Positions 1 through 5,944 of a stretch of DNA of 10,737 nt are shown here, piece by piece (the first letter of the stretch is position 1; every line of letters begins with the position of its first letter). This DNA is from Clostridia bacterium (GTDB taxonomy: Bacteria; Bacillota_A; Clostridia; Christensenellales; Aristaeellaceae). Made by a program: the position numbers and the translations under genes. Where the stretch lies: positions 1 to 10,737 of the forward strand of contig CAAEDZ010000098.1 in NCBI GenBank assembly GCA_900754775.1, written 5' to 3'. The notes beneath the pieces were generated by a model that saw nothing but the letters and a program-made list of their open reading frames with translations, searched no databases and was not told the origin of the DNA.

Positions 1-2180
1 ACCTTGAGCAGCCCATCCAGCCAGTCCTGTGCGCTCTGCGTCTGCCGGGAAAAGTCGCCCTCGCTCATGCCGAAGAACGAAAGCCCCTCCGAGGTTCCAT
101 AGAACGTTTCGGCAGCGGTATTTTTCCAGTCCTCCGCCGTCTGCTGCATGGCCGCCAGCGCTTCCCGCGCCTGCTTTGCGCCGGAGATATAGTCGGCAAA
201 GGCGACGGTCGCAGTCACCGTCGCGGCGGCTATGGCCAGCCATACGGAGGGTGACTTGCTCAGCACCGAGAGGAAACCGCTCATCCCCCCACCCGCCTTG
301 CCCACGGCGGTGGCAAACTTGCCGATGCCGGTGGACAATGTGCCAATGCCCTTCGTGACCTTTCCCAGCACCAGCAGCACCGGCCCCGCGGCAGCGGCGT
401 AGGCCGCCATCCTGACGATCTGCTGGCGCTGCGCCTCGTCCATGGCGAGGAAGCCCTCCAGCAATTCGTTTGCGCCGTCGATGAGCTCCTGGATGGTCGG
501 GTTCAGGTCGTCGCCGATCTGCTGCGCGAACAGCACGGCGGTGTTTTTGAGGTTGGTCAGGCGGCTCTCCGTGGTGGCGTAGCGCTTGTTCGCTTCCTCT
601 GTAAGCGCGGTGTTTTCCTCCCACGCGTTGACGGCCATGGCCTGTGCCTCGGCGAACAGCTCGTTGGCGTTGACCGAGCGCAGCAGCGTGTCGCGCAGGC
701 GGATCTCCGCGATGCCAATCTCCTGCAGCGTGGCGATGGCCGAAACACCCGCCTCATCCATCTGCGCAAGTCCCACGATAAATGCCTGAAACGCGGCGGC
801 GGGGTCGCTGTCCCACAGCGCCTTGAAGCCCTCCGCCGTCATGCCGGACACGCGGGCGAAATCCTCCAGCGCCTGTCCGCCCGTTTCAGCGGCGACCTCC
901 ATGTTGATCAGCGCCTTGGAAAACGCCGAACCGCCCATCTCCGCACGAACGCCCACCGAGGACAGCGCCGCCGCGAAGCCCAGAATCTGCGGCTCCGTCA
1001 GCCCCACCTGGTGGCCTGCCGCCGCAAGGCGCAGCGACATGTTCATGATGTCGGACTCCACCGTGGCAAAGTTGTTGCCCAGATCCACCAGCGTCGCGCC
1101 CAGATTGCCGAACTGCGACTGATCCATGGTCGTGATGTTGGCGAACTTGGCCAGCGTGGAGGCGGCGTCATTTGCGACGATGTCGGTGGAGTTGCCCAGG
1201 TCGATCATGGTGCGGGTGAAGTCCACGAGGTAGTCGTTGGCGATGCCCAGCTGTCCGGCAGTGGCCATGACCTCGTTGATCTCGGTGGTAGAGGCGGCGA
1301 TCTGCGTGGACATGGACTTGCTGGCAGAGGCCAGCGCACTGAATTCCGATTCCGTCGCGTCTACAGTCTTGCGGACACTGGTGAACGAGGACTCGAAGTC
1401 CAGCGACGCCTTGATGGCCGCGGTACCCATGGCCACGATGGGTGTGGTGACCGTCGTGGTGAGCGTTTTTCCCGCGCCGGTGAGCGCCTTGCCCGTGGCG
1501 GACGCCTTTGGGCCGAAGTCCTCCAGCGTTTTGCCCATGGCCGTCCACTGGGACTGCGCCGTCTTGAGCGCCCGGTTGCAACTTTCAATGTCCGCCTGTG
1601 TCTGCTTCACGGCGGCGCGGGCGTTGTTGAGTTTGGTCTGGGCCGTAGTGAAGGCGTCGGCGGCGTTCTGCGTGGATTTCTGCAGCGCTGTCTGCTGAGC
1701 GGAGAGCTTGCGGACCTCGGCGGTCTGCTGGCGGTATTCCTCCTTGACCAGATCGAGGTTACCACGGGCGGCGATGGTCGCGGAGTCCGTCTCCCCAAGC
1801 GCCGCGCGATACTGCTTGTATGCAGCGGCGGCACTGGCGACCTCCTGCTTGAGCTGGGCCTGTCGGTTTTTCGCCTCTTCCAGCCGCTGGGCGTAATCGC
1901 CCTGTCGGGTATAGCACTCCTGTAGCTTATCGCTGGCCTGCCCGAGCGCGCGCTCATACTGTCCGACGGCGTCCTTCTGCAGGGACAGCGTGCGCTTGAG
2001 TGTGTCCAGCTTTGTGGAAAGACCCGAAGCCGTCTTTTCAAAGTCCGCCACGCCCGCGCTGGCCAGTTTGAAGGAGGACTGCGCCTCCTGGATCTGCTTC
2101 TGCACGGAGCGGATGTTGCGGGTAAAGTTGTCGCTGTTTAATGACAGCGATACGACCAGATCGCGGAGCGTTTCGCTCAA
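1..2180 (-). CDS. Phage tail tape measure protein (N-terminal part, runs off the window)
   Basis: This is the tail tape measure protein, which sets tail length and sits inside the tail tube. About 726 codons are visible and the frame stays open to base 1, so the C-terminus lies outside. The start is TTG at 2180-2178: an in-frame TAG lies just upstream, no ATG or GTG lies between, and a GAGGTGA ribosome binding site precedes it by about 8 bases. Residues 1 to about 200 are rich in Gln, Lys, Glu and Ala with repeated LKQEV- and QKSTQ-like stretches, typical of the coiled-coil N-terminus. From about residue 220 to 480 comes the TP901-type PhageMin_Tail region (LDFESSFTSVRKTV, TAGQLGIA, GLTEPQILGFAAALSS, ALWDSDPAAAF). 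A hydrophobic segment (VWLAIAAATVTATVAFADY) lies near residues 643-663. Large size, family resemblance and position after gpG/gpGT make the call secure. A divergent toxin-antitoxin unit separates it from gpGT. Confidence 0.93.
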   Translation of the reverse strand, partial: MSETLRDLVVSLSLNSDNFTRNIRSVQKQIQEAQSSFKLASAGVADFEKTASGLSTKLDTLKRTLSLQKDAVGQYERALGQASDKLQECYTRQGDYAQRLEEAKNRQAQLKQEVASAAAAYKQYRAALGETDSATIAARGNLDLVKEEYRQQTAEVRKLSAQQTALQKSTQNAADAFTTAQTKLNNARAAVKQTQADIESCNRALKTAQSQWTAMGKTLEDFGPKASATGKALTGAGKTLTTTVTTPIVAMGTAAIKASLDFESSFTSVRKTVDATESEFSALASASKSMSTQIAASTTEINEVMATAGQLGIANDYLVDFTRTMIDLGNSTDIVANDAASTLAKFANITTMDQSQFGNLGATLVDLGNNFATVESDIMNMSLRLAAAGHQVGLTEPQILGFAAALSSVGVRAEMGGSAFSKALINMEVAAETGGQALEDFARVSGMTAEGFKALWDSDPAAAFQAFIVGLAQMDEAGVSAIATLQEIGIAEIRLRDTLLRSVNANELFAEAQAMAVNAWEENTALTEEANKRYATTESRLTNLKNTAVLFAQQIGDDLNPTIQELIDGANELLEGFLAMDEAQRQQIVRMAAYAAAAGPVLLVLGKVTKGIGTLSTGIGKFATAVGKAGGGMSGFLSVLSKSPSVWLAIAAATVTATVAFADYISGAKQAREALAAMQQTAEDWKNTAAETFYGTSEGLSFFGMSEGDFSRQTQSAQDWLDGLLK

Positions 2181-2206
2181 TAGAGGTTCACCTCGCTATG
2201 CTCCTA

Positions 2207-2242
2207 AATTTGGGGTTGAATTTAACGGTGAATTTGGGTATA
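2207..2242 (+). repeat. Three 12-bp direct repeats overlapping a toxin-antitoxin promoter
   Basis: Three contiguous 12-base units read AATTTGGGGTTG, AATTTAACGGTG and AATTTGGGTATA. The AATTT core starts at 2207, 2219 and 2231, exactly 12 bases apart. The array covers the -35 element and runs into the -10 element of the promoter for the plus-strand antitoxin gene. Phd/YefM antitoxins repress their own promoters, so these units are plausible operator sites. That role is inferred. Confidence 0.55.
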
Positions 2243-2244
2243 AT
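2216..2244 (+). promoter_or_regulatory. Sigma-A type promoter of the plus-strand toxin-antitoxin unit
   Basis: A -35 element TTGAAT (2216-2221) and a perfect -10 element TATAAT (2239-2244) are separated by 17 bases. The promoter lies 24 bases upstream of the antitoxin ATG and points against the phage late operon. It sits in the AT-rich gap that also carries the divergent tape measure gene's leader. Confidence 0.75.
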
Positions 2245-2267
2245 CAAGCCGAAGGGAGGTTTTGACG

Positions 2268-2513
2268 ATGCCGAGTATCGTGCCGATCTCTGATTTGAAG
2301 AATTACAGTGAAGTGCTGCGCGCCTGTGACGACGGCGCAACGGTCTACCTCACCAAGAACGGTCGGGGAAAATACGTGGTGCAGAGCCTGACTGAATACG
2401 AGCGCTTGCAGGCAACCGTAAAACTGCTGGCTGAATTGGGCAAGGGAATGGAATCCGTGCGCCGCGAGGGCGGATTGTCGATCGACGAGGCATTTGCCGG
2501 ATTGGAGGACTAA
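2268..2513 (+). CDS. Phd/YefM-family antitoxin (first module)
   Basis: This 81-residue protein is the likely antitoxin of a type II toxin-antitoxin pair. It should bind its own promoter through the N-terminal Phd/YefM fold and neutralise the toxin through its C-terminal tail. The N-terminus IVPISDLKNYSEVL, followed by VYLTKNGRGKYVV and the SLTEYERL motif, is characteristic of the family. The C-terminal tail (RREGGLSIDEAFAGLED) is acidic and probably disordered until bound. ATG at 2268 is chosen over an in-frame TTG at 2262 because the GGAGG at 2255-2259 is 8 bases from the ATG but only 2 from the TTG. The stop codon abuts the toxin ATG (TAAATG). The gene is transcribed opposite to the surrounding phage operon, from its own promoter. 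Confidence 0.88.
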   Translation: MPSIVPISDLKNYSEVLRACDDGATVYLTKNGRGKYVVQSLTEYERLQATVKLLAELGKGMESVRREGGLSIDEAFAGLED

Positions 2514-2828
2514 ATGCCCAAAGTGATCGTTTCCAGAGAGGCTCGCAGGGATCTGGAGGGCATACGCGCCTATATCCGCGATGACCTTGCCAATCCGGAC
2601 GCGGCGCGGCGCATTCTGGGAGAACTGAAAAAGTGCGTCCTCTCCCTGTCGTCGATGCCTGGGCGCGGGAAGCCGCTGGACGCCCTGCTGTCTGTCCACA
2701 CCGACTATCGCTATCTGGTGTGCGAGAACTACTGCGTGTTTTATCTGACAGGCGATGCGGAAACCATCGTCGTGCGCATCCTCCATCAGCGGCAGGATTG
2801 TCTGCGCGCGCTGTTTTTGCAAGAGTAA
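2514..2828 (+). CDS. ParE/RelE-family toxin (first module)
   Basis: This 104-residue protein is the likely toxin partner of the upstream Phd/YefM protein. ParE-type members poison DNA gyrase and RelE-type members cut mRNA at the ribosome; the sequence does not decide which. Family features are the N-terminal strand and helix (KVIVSREARRDLEGIRAYI), a middle helix (PDAARRILGELKKCV), and the C-terminal sheet with YRYLVCENYCVFYL and VVRILHQRQD. Length is normal and nothing looks truncated. The ATG directly follows the antitoxin stop, with a GGAGGA ribosome binding site inside the end of the antitoxin gene, so translation is probably coupled. No convincing terminator follows; the next element is a decayed MazE-like frame. 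Confidence 0.87.
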   Translation: MPKVIVSREARRDLEGIRAYIRDDLANPDAARRILGELKKCVLSLSSMPGRGKPLDALLSVHTDYRYLVCENYCVFYLTGDAETIVVRILHQRQDCLRALFLQE

Positions 2829-2863
2829 ACGCCCGACCTCATTGCAACATAAGGAGCGTTTTC

Positions 2864-3085
2864 ATGATTTCCATATCCAACCAGAGCCACGAATCGTCCC
2901 ATGTTCACGGGCTTCACACGTCCTCAGAAGGTATGGCAAAAACAACCTCGTCCGATGGAGAGCCCTCAGCAGGCGAGGTTTTTGACCACCGCACGCTGGT
3001 TCAGCGCGCTGCGGCCTTTGACGGCAACCTCCACCTTGCGGAGGAAATCGCCTGGCCCAAAGCACAGGGGGATGAAGTATGGTGA
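2864..3085 (+). pseudogene. Decayed or diverged MazE-like antitoxin, followed by a truncated MazF start
   Basis: This is a 73-codon frame starting at ATG 2864, with an AAGGAG ribosome binding site 7 bases upstream. The C-terminal half (DHRTLVQRAAAFDGNLHLAE, then EIAWPKAQGDEVW) matches the toxin-binding tail of MazE/AbrB-type antitoxins, which commonly ends in a WG-x-P-x-G-x-EVW pattern. The N-terminal half (MISISNQSHESSHV, SSEGMAKTTSSDGEP) aligns loosely in spacing with a MazE swapped-hairpin domain (K-W-G-N-S, L-S-E-G-M, E-D-G) but has lost the hallmark WGNS. The last codons overlap an ATG in ATGGTGA at 3079, the usual coupling to mazF; only about MVR resembles MazF before the frame runs antisense into gpGT. 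I infer a mazEF module that lost its toxin. The match rests on remembered family motifs. It fills the 278 bases between the toxin and the gpGT stop. Confidence 0.5.
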
Positions 3086-3106
3086 GGGCGACCATGGAGC
3101 CGTCTG

Positions 3107-3675
3107 TCACGTTCCGGGCTTCACATTTTTCCAGACCTCGTCGATATACCGTCGGCGAGGTTCTCGCTTTTTCTGCTCCCTACCCGCATTCCACGCGCGC
3201 AACTTCAGAAAGCCCGGCATGTCCATGCGGTCGATCTCGTCCATGCGCCAGCCGCTCTCCAGCAGCGAGTTGTAAGTGGAATAGACAAACTCATACAGCG
3301 TCAGGCCGGCTTCGCTTCCGTCTGCGGCGTCGCCGCCTTCGTAGGGAAATCGCTGAGGATGCCCGTGGTCTGCGTCTGCACAGCCATGAGCGCCAGCGCC
3401 ACGTCGTGCATCAGCCGGTCCACCGGGTAGTGATCCAGCACGTCGTCCACGGTGAACTGGTTCCCAAAGAGAATGCAGAACCAGCGGATCATCACGTCCA
3501 TCGCCTCGGGAATGGTGAAGGTCTCTTCCTCTGAAAGCGCCTCGCCTTTGGCGGCGGCATTGGCCACGGCCACGATCTTCGCGTACATCTTGGCCGCCGG
3601 TTCCATCTCCCGCAGCGCGCGTCCGGTCACATAGTCCACGGTGTATTTCTTCTCGCCCAGTGTGCAGCTGATCAT
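3107..3675 (-). CDS. Tail assembly chaperone fusion gpGT, made by -1 frameshifting
   Basis: This is the long form of the tail assembly chaperone, analogous to lambda gpGT, which binds the tape measure protein and recruits tail tube protein. Translation starts as gpG at 3675, slips back one base at TTTCCCT (3349-3343) and continues in the -1 frame to the TGA at 3109-3107, giving about 189 residues. The -1 extension has no start codon of its own near the junction. It reads YEGGDAADGSEAGLTLYEFV, later LLESGWRMDEIDRMDMPGFL and RAWNAG, and ends YIDEVWKNVKPGT. The GW-x-x-x-EID-x-MD pattern and a YIDEVW end are typical of the T domain in clostridial siphoviruses. It lies just before the tape measure gene, as expected, apart from the inserted toxin-antitoxin segment. 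Confidence 0.8.
3301..3675 (-). CDS. Tail assembly chaperone gpG (short form)
   Basis: This is the short product of the chaperone locus, 124 residues, made by ribosomes that do not shift frame. It begins MISCTLGEKKYTVDYVTG, with helical stretches ALREMEPAAKMYAKIVAV and PEAMDVMIRWFCILFGNQ, and ends in a Pro/Thr/Lys-rich tail (TKAATPQTEAKPA). Two tandem ATGs exist (3678 and 3675). The AAGGAGG at 3689-3683 is 4 bases from the first and 7 from the second, so I prefer 3675, with 3678 possible. The size, the position between the major tail protein and the tape measure gene, and the frameshift extension make this a gpG-type chaperone rather than a structural protein. An 83-base gap with a hairpin separates it from the major tail gene. 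Confidence 0.85.
   Translation of the reverse strand: MISCTLGEKKYTVDYVTGRALREMEPAAKMYAKIVAVANAAAKGEALSEEETFTIPEAMDVMIRWFCILFGNQFTVDDVLDHYPVDRLMHDVALALMAVQTQTTGILSDFPTKAATPQTEAKPA
3343..3349 (-). promoter_or_regulatory. Slippery heptamer TTTCCCT for -1 frameshifting
   Basis: Read on the minus strand in the gpG frame this is T TTC CCT, which fits X XXY YYZ. After a one-base slip the codons become TTT CCC and the -1 frame continues as TAC GAA. The gpG stop lies about 14 codons further on, and the -1 frame is open through it for 78 codons after the site. I saw no strong downstream pseudoknot, but did not fold it computationally. Confidence 0.65.
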
Positions 3676-3707
3676 CATTGCTCCTCCTTCATTTCAAACA
3701 GAAAGGC

Positions 3708-3728
3708 CGTCCGCCATTGCGGCGAACG
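3708..3728 (-). terminator. Stem-loop between major tail protein and gpG; possible attenuator
   Basis: On the minus strand, arms CGTTCGCC and GGCGGACG (8 pairs, one G-T wobble) enclose the loop GCAAT. The run GCCTTTCTGTTT that follows contains T's but is broken, so termination would be partial at best. It lies in the 83-base gap after the highly expressed major tail gene, where reduced downstream transcription would suit the lower need for chaperone and tape measure protein. Confidence 0.45.
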
Positions 3729-3761
3729 ACCCATGGTCATTGTGATGCAAATGATTTGTCC

Positions 3762-4379
3762 TTACGGCCCCTCGTCCGGGGTGAACGTCGGCTCATAGAC
3801 GCTCTGGAGGAAGGTCGTGGCCTTGGACGCGTCAAAGCCGTTCTCGCCCTCGTCGGCCACGGCCTGATAGCGCCCGTCATGGGTGCGCTTGATGGCCGTC
3901 CACTCCACGGAGCCGTTCTGACGGGTGATGGTCTGCCCCTCCTTGGTCTTGTACGTCTCGGTCATGGGCTTGGCGCGCACCTTGTACAGCCAGATAAAGC
4001 GGAACTTGTGGTTCGCCTTTTCGGACATAAAACCCACGGCGAAGTAGGGCGGCTTGTCGGTGGCCGTGCGCACGAGCACGCCGTTGTCGTCGATCTGGTT
4101 GCCGAAGATCATCTCCTGAATGGTCAGGGGGATGTCGGCCATGGAAGTGGAAAAGCTGATTTCCGGGTCGGGATACAGGGTATCGAATTCAACATCATCC
4201 GCGAACTGAACGTCCGGGTCGGCGCTCTCCGGGGTGATGGTGGCTTCAATCGCGCCCGCGACCGCCTGCAGCGTGCCGTAGGTGACGGTTTCCTCCGTGT
4301 CCTCGGTGAGCGGGGCGATGACCATGTTCTTCAGGCCGACCGTGGAAGATACGGTCGGGGATGCGGTGGGTGCTGCCAT
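3762..4379 (-). CDS. Major tail protein (tail tube subunit)
   Basis: This is the likely tail tube subunit, 205 residues, which polymerises around the tape measure protein to form the siphovirus tail. The start ATG at 4379 follows GGAGG by about 8 bases; an ATG 15 bases upstream (4394) overlaps that binding site and is rejected. The sequence opens MAAPTASPTVSSTVGLKNMV. It continues through a beta-rich body (VEFDTLYPDPEISFST, PPYFAVGFMSEKANHKFRFI) and YKTKEGQTITRQNGSVEWTA, the layout of phi13/TP901-type major tail proteins. It sits between the gp10-like neck gene and gpG, its canonical place. A hairpin follows the stop codon. Confidence 0.87.
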   Translation of the reverse strand: MAAPTASPTVSSTVGLKNMVIAPLTEDTEETVTYGTLQAVAGAIEATITPESADPDVQFADDVEFDTLYPDPEISFSTSMADIPLTIQEMIFGNQIDDNGVLVRTATDKPPYFAVGFMSEKANHKFRFIWLYKVRAKPMTETYKTKEGQTITRQNGSVEWTAIKRTHDGRYQAVADEGENGFDASKATTFLQSVYEPTFTPDEGP

Positions 4380-4397
4380 GGGAAATTCCTCCAATCA

Positions 4398-4829
4398 TCA
4401 GTTCTGCGAGTCGATGGCGTCCCGCAGTCCCTCACGGATAATCTCGTAGGATTCATCCGCGCGGGTATCATAGGCGGGACGGATATAGGGATGCGCGGGC
4501 GCAGGGGCCGGACCGCCGTGCCCATACTCCACATAGGCGGGATAGTAGTCCTCGTGACTCCAGTCCTTGCGATGCACGCCAATGGTAATGTGCTTGCCAC
4601 GCCTTTGACTGCGCTTGACCGGACCGATCTTCAGGGCATTGTACAGATCGCCCGAGCGCCTGCGTGGGTCTTGGGAGGCGTTGGACCGCATCTGCTGGTG
4701 GATGGGCCGCGCGGCGTCCTCAAGAATCTGCCGGGCCACGCCCGCGCCCGCGCCGTCCACGTCCAGACGGTCCGCCATGCCGGAGATGTCGGTCATGAGA
4801 TCGTCAAAGCCCTGCACGTCAAGGGACAT
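4398..4829 (-). CDS. HK97 gp10-like neck or tail-joining protein
   Basis: This 143-residue protein belongs to the HK97 gp10-like family of small proteins at the head-tail interface. It opens with MSLDVQGFDDLMTDISGMAD. The body carries the family pattern of a basic stretch (PVKRSQRRGKHITIGV), then YYPAYVEYGHGGPAPAPAHP, where Y-x-E-Y-G-[HT]-G followed by a Pro-rich P-A-x-P-Y-[IL]-RPA is the hallmark. The C-terminal helix EIIREGLRDAID is also typical. It overlaps the preceding tail terminator-like gene by 11 bases and has a strong GGAGGAGGTGA binding site, so it is part of the same transcript and probably translationally coupled. Confidence 0.88.
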   Translation of the reverse strand: MSLDVQGFDDLMTDISGMADRLDVDGAGAGVARQILEDAARPIHQQMRSNASQDPRRRSGDLYNALKIGPVKRSQRRGKHITIGVHRKDWSHEDYYPAYVEYGHGGPAPAPAHPYIRPAYDTRADESYEIIREGLRDAIDSQN

Positions 4830-5187
4830 CGGGCGTCACCTCCTCCCGCCAGCACCACGTCCACTGCACCGTGTACTGTGTGGTGGCGGTGTCGTACGCG
4901 GGCTGATTGTAACCTTTGTCCGACTCCTCCACCATGAAAAAACCTGCGTCGTACATGGCGGCGCGGATGTGGTTGGCCGTTTCCGTGGGATCGACGTCGC
5001 TCCAGAGGTTGAGATAGACGAAGGTTCGATAGGAGGTGACGTGGTCGTCCTGATGGGACGCCTCCGTGGTCGTCGTGGAGTATACGGCATACTGAACCGG
5101 CGGATTTTGGTTTGCGGAGGTCGCGCGCCATACACCCGCCATGACGGGGATGCCAAGGTTCTTCAGCGCTTCCTGTACCTGCTTCAC
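4819..5187 (-). CDS. Tail terminator or minor structural protein, DUF3168-like position
   Basis: This 122-residue protein lies where siphoviruses encode the tail terminator (tail completion) protein, between the adaptor and the gp10-like or major tail genes. The N-terminus KQVQEALKNLGIPVMAG, the mid-segment PPVQYAVYSTTTTEASHQDD and VYLNLWSDVDPTETANHIRA fit the pattern of these proteins: a short helix, a P-x-x-Y-x-V-Y strand, then a strand with a polar D-P loop and another helix. The start is GTG at 5187, immediately after the TAA of the adaptor (TAAGTG); no better start lies upstream. The precise family could not be fixed by eye. Confidence 0.7.
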   Translation of the reverse strand: MKQVQEALKNLGIPVMAGVWRATSANQNPPVQYAVYSTTTTEASHQDDHVTSYRTFVYLNLWSDVDPTETANHIRAAMYDAGFFMVEESDKGYNQPAYDTATTQYTVQWTWCWREEVTPDVP

Positions 5188-5547
5188 TTAGCCGCTCACT
5201 CCCTTCGACAGCGACGCCTTCAGGCCCAGGTAGGTACGTTTGAACGAGTATTCACCCAGCGTGGAAATGTCCCACTTTTCCTCCCGAAAGCGTACCCACA
5301 TGCCAGGCTTGATATCGTCCCGATAGCGGATGGTGAAGTTGATGACCTGTTCCGTGTTCATCACGTCCGCGGCGCGGTAGTGCTGGTTTCCAGCGTCGGT
5401 ACAGGCAGCCCAGACCTTGCAAACGACCACGTCTTTGGGTTCAGGATAGCCGTTTTCGTTGATGGTATTTTCCGTATACCCGATCTCCACGAGGTGGCGC
5501 AGGTCGCCGGGATGCGGGTCGGATTCGAAGTTTTTGTAGCCGCGCAA
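5188..5547 (-). CDS. Head-tail adaptor / head closure protein (SPP1 gp16-like)
   Basis: This 119-residue protein resembles the phage head-tail joining (SPP1 gp16-like) family that closes the capsid after packaging and connects it to the tail. The family pattern is an N-terminal G-x-L-R-H-[RL]-[IV]-[ET]-I-x segment, seen here as HPGDLRHLVEIGYT. This is followed by NENGYPEPKDVVVCKVWA, a strand-rich middle (EQVINFTIRYRDDIKPGMWV) and the end EKWDISTLGEY. The start is TTG at 5547, about 9 bases after GGAGG in a strong AAAGGAGGTGAT site. An ATG at 5554 overlaps that site but is in another frame. The 110-base gap before it is full of hairpins and unusual for this compact operon. Confidence 0.85.
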   Translation of the reverse strand: MRGYKNFESDPHPGDLRHLVEIGYTENTINENGYPEPKDVVVCKVWAACTDAGNQHYRAADVMNTEQVINFTIRYRDDIKPGMWVRFREEKWDISTLGEYSFKRTYLGLKASLSKGVSG

Positions 5548-5571
5548 GGGGCATCACCTCCTTTTGAGCGA

Positions 5572-5645
5572 GGGGCTTTGCCCCGAGTAGCACGAGCAAT
5601 TCCGCAGGATTTGCCGTGCGTAGCCAGCGGACGGCCTTGCGCCGT
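5572..5645 (-). repeat. Cluster of three hairpins in the connector-adaptor gap
   Basis: The 110-base gap 5548-5657 holds three consecutive inverted repeats. Plus-strand positions: ACGGC/GCCGT at 5631-5645 (5-base loop); a long one at 5590-5619 (GCACG, GCAATTCC, loop GCA, GGATTTGC, CGTGC; one mismatch and one bulge); and GGGGC/GCCCC at 5572-5584 with loop TTT. No gene fits here. The last hairpin lies just before the ribosome binding site of the adaptor gene. It could be an inserted structured repeat or an mRNA processing element; the role is unknown. Confidence 0.6.
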
Positions 5646-5657
5646 TCGATGGCCGAA

Positions 5658-5942
5658 TCAGAACATTTTGTCGGGATCGCGGTAGGGATAGAGCAGGTTC
5701 TGGAAGGCCGTGCGCATAGTGTTGTAAGTCTGCGAGTCGGGAACGTCGCGGTTCTCATAGTAGAAGCCGACGAACAACAGCACGGCGAGGCGCACAGGCT
5801 CGGGCGCTTCCTCGGGGAACTGTGCGCGGCAGTAATCCTCGGCGGCGGCCTGCGCCTGTGCGATGAGGCCCGAGAGATAATCGTCCTCCTCGCTGTGCTG
5901 GATGCGCAGATGGGTCTTGACCTCATCGACGGTGACGATCAT
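5658..5942 (-). CDS. Head-tail connector protein (gp6-like)
   Basis: This 94-residue protein is a gp6-like head-tail connector, a small helical protein that forms a ring under the portal. It has the standard opening MIVTVDEVKTHLRIQHSEED, where the T-x-x-E-x-K-x-x-L-R-[IV] and following acidic D-D motif are typical. Helices YLSGLIAQAQAAAEDYC and PVRLAVLLFVGFYYENRD follow; the YENRD motif is common in the family. The end is LLYPYRDPDKMF. The ribosome binding site is weak: only GGAAGG about 16 bases upstream is visible. The gene starts 2 bases after the head fiber stop, so translational coupling is likely. Confidence 0.9.
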   Translation of the reverse strand: MIVTVDEVKTHLRIQHSEEDDYLSGLIAQAQAAAEDYCRAQFPEEAPEPVRLAVLLFVGFYYENRDVPDSQTYNTMRTAFQNLLYPYRDPDKMF

Positions 5943-5944
5943 GG

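Noticed and set aside
1011..1925. A 304-codon plus-strand open frame antisense to the tape measure gene
   Set aside because: Composition is Gly/Arg/Leu/Val-rich with no motif or binding site, and it is covered by the convincing tape measure frame.
2633..2863. Upstream extension of the MazE-like frame through the toxin gene
   Set aside because: It overlaps the toxin gene in another frame. The ATG at 2864 with AAGGAG 7 bases before it is a better start.
2944..2983. Inverted repeat AACCTCG / CGAGGTT followed by TTT as a terminator for the first toxin-antitoxin module
   Set aside because: The loop is 23 bases, the T run is short, and it lies within the MazE-like frame. It may be chance; I do not annotate it as a terminator.
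3678..4937. A 419-codon plus-strand open frame antisense to the major tail, gp10-like and tail terminator genes
   Set aside because: It is a shadow frame from high GC codon positions. It is rich in Arg, Gly, His and Val with no domain, and the minus-strand genes here have clear family motifs and binding sites.
5441..5926. A minus-strand frame spanning the connector gene, the hairpin gap and the start of the adaptor gene
   Set aside because: It is out of frame with both well-supported genes and Ser/Arg/Pro-rich. The ATG at 5554 in it overlaps the adaptor ribosome binding site but encodes no family motif.
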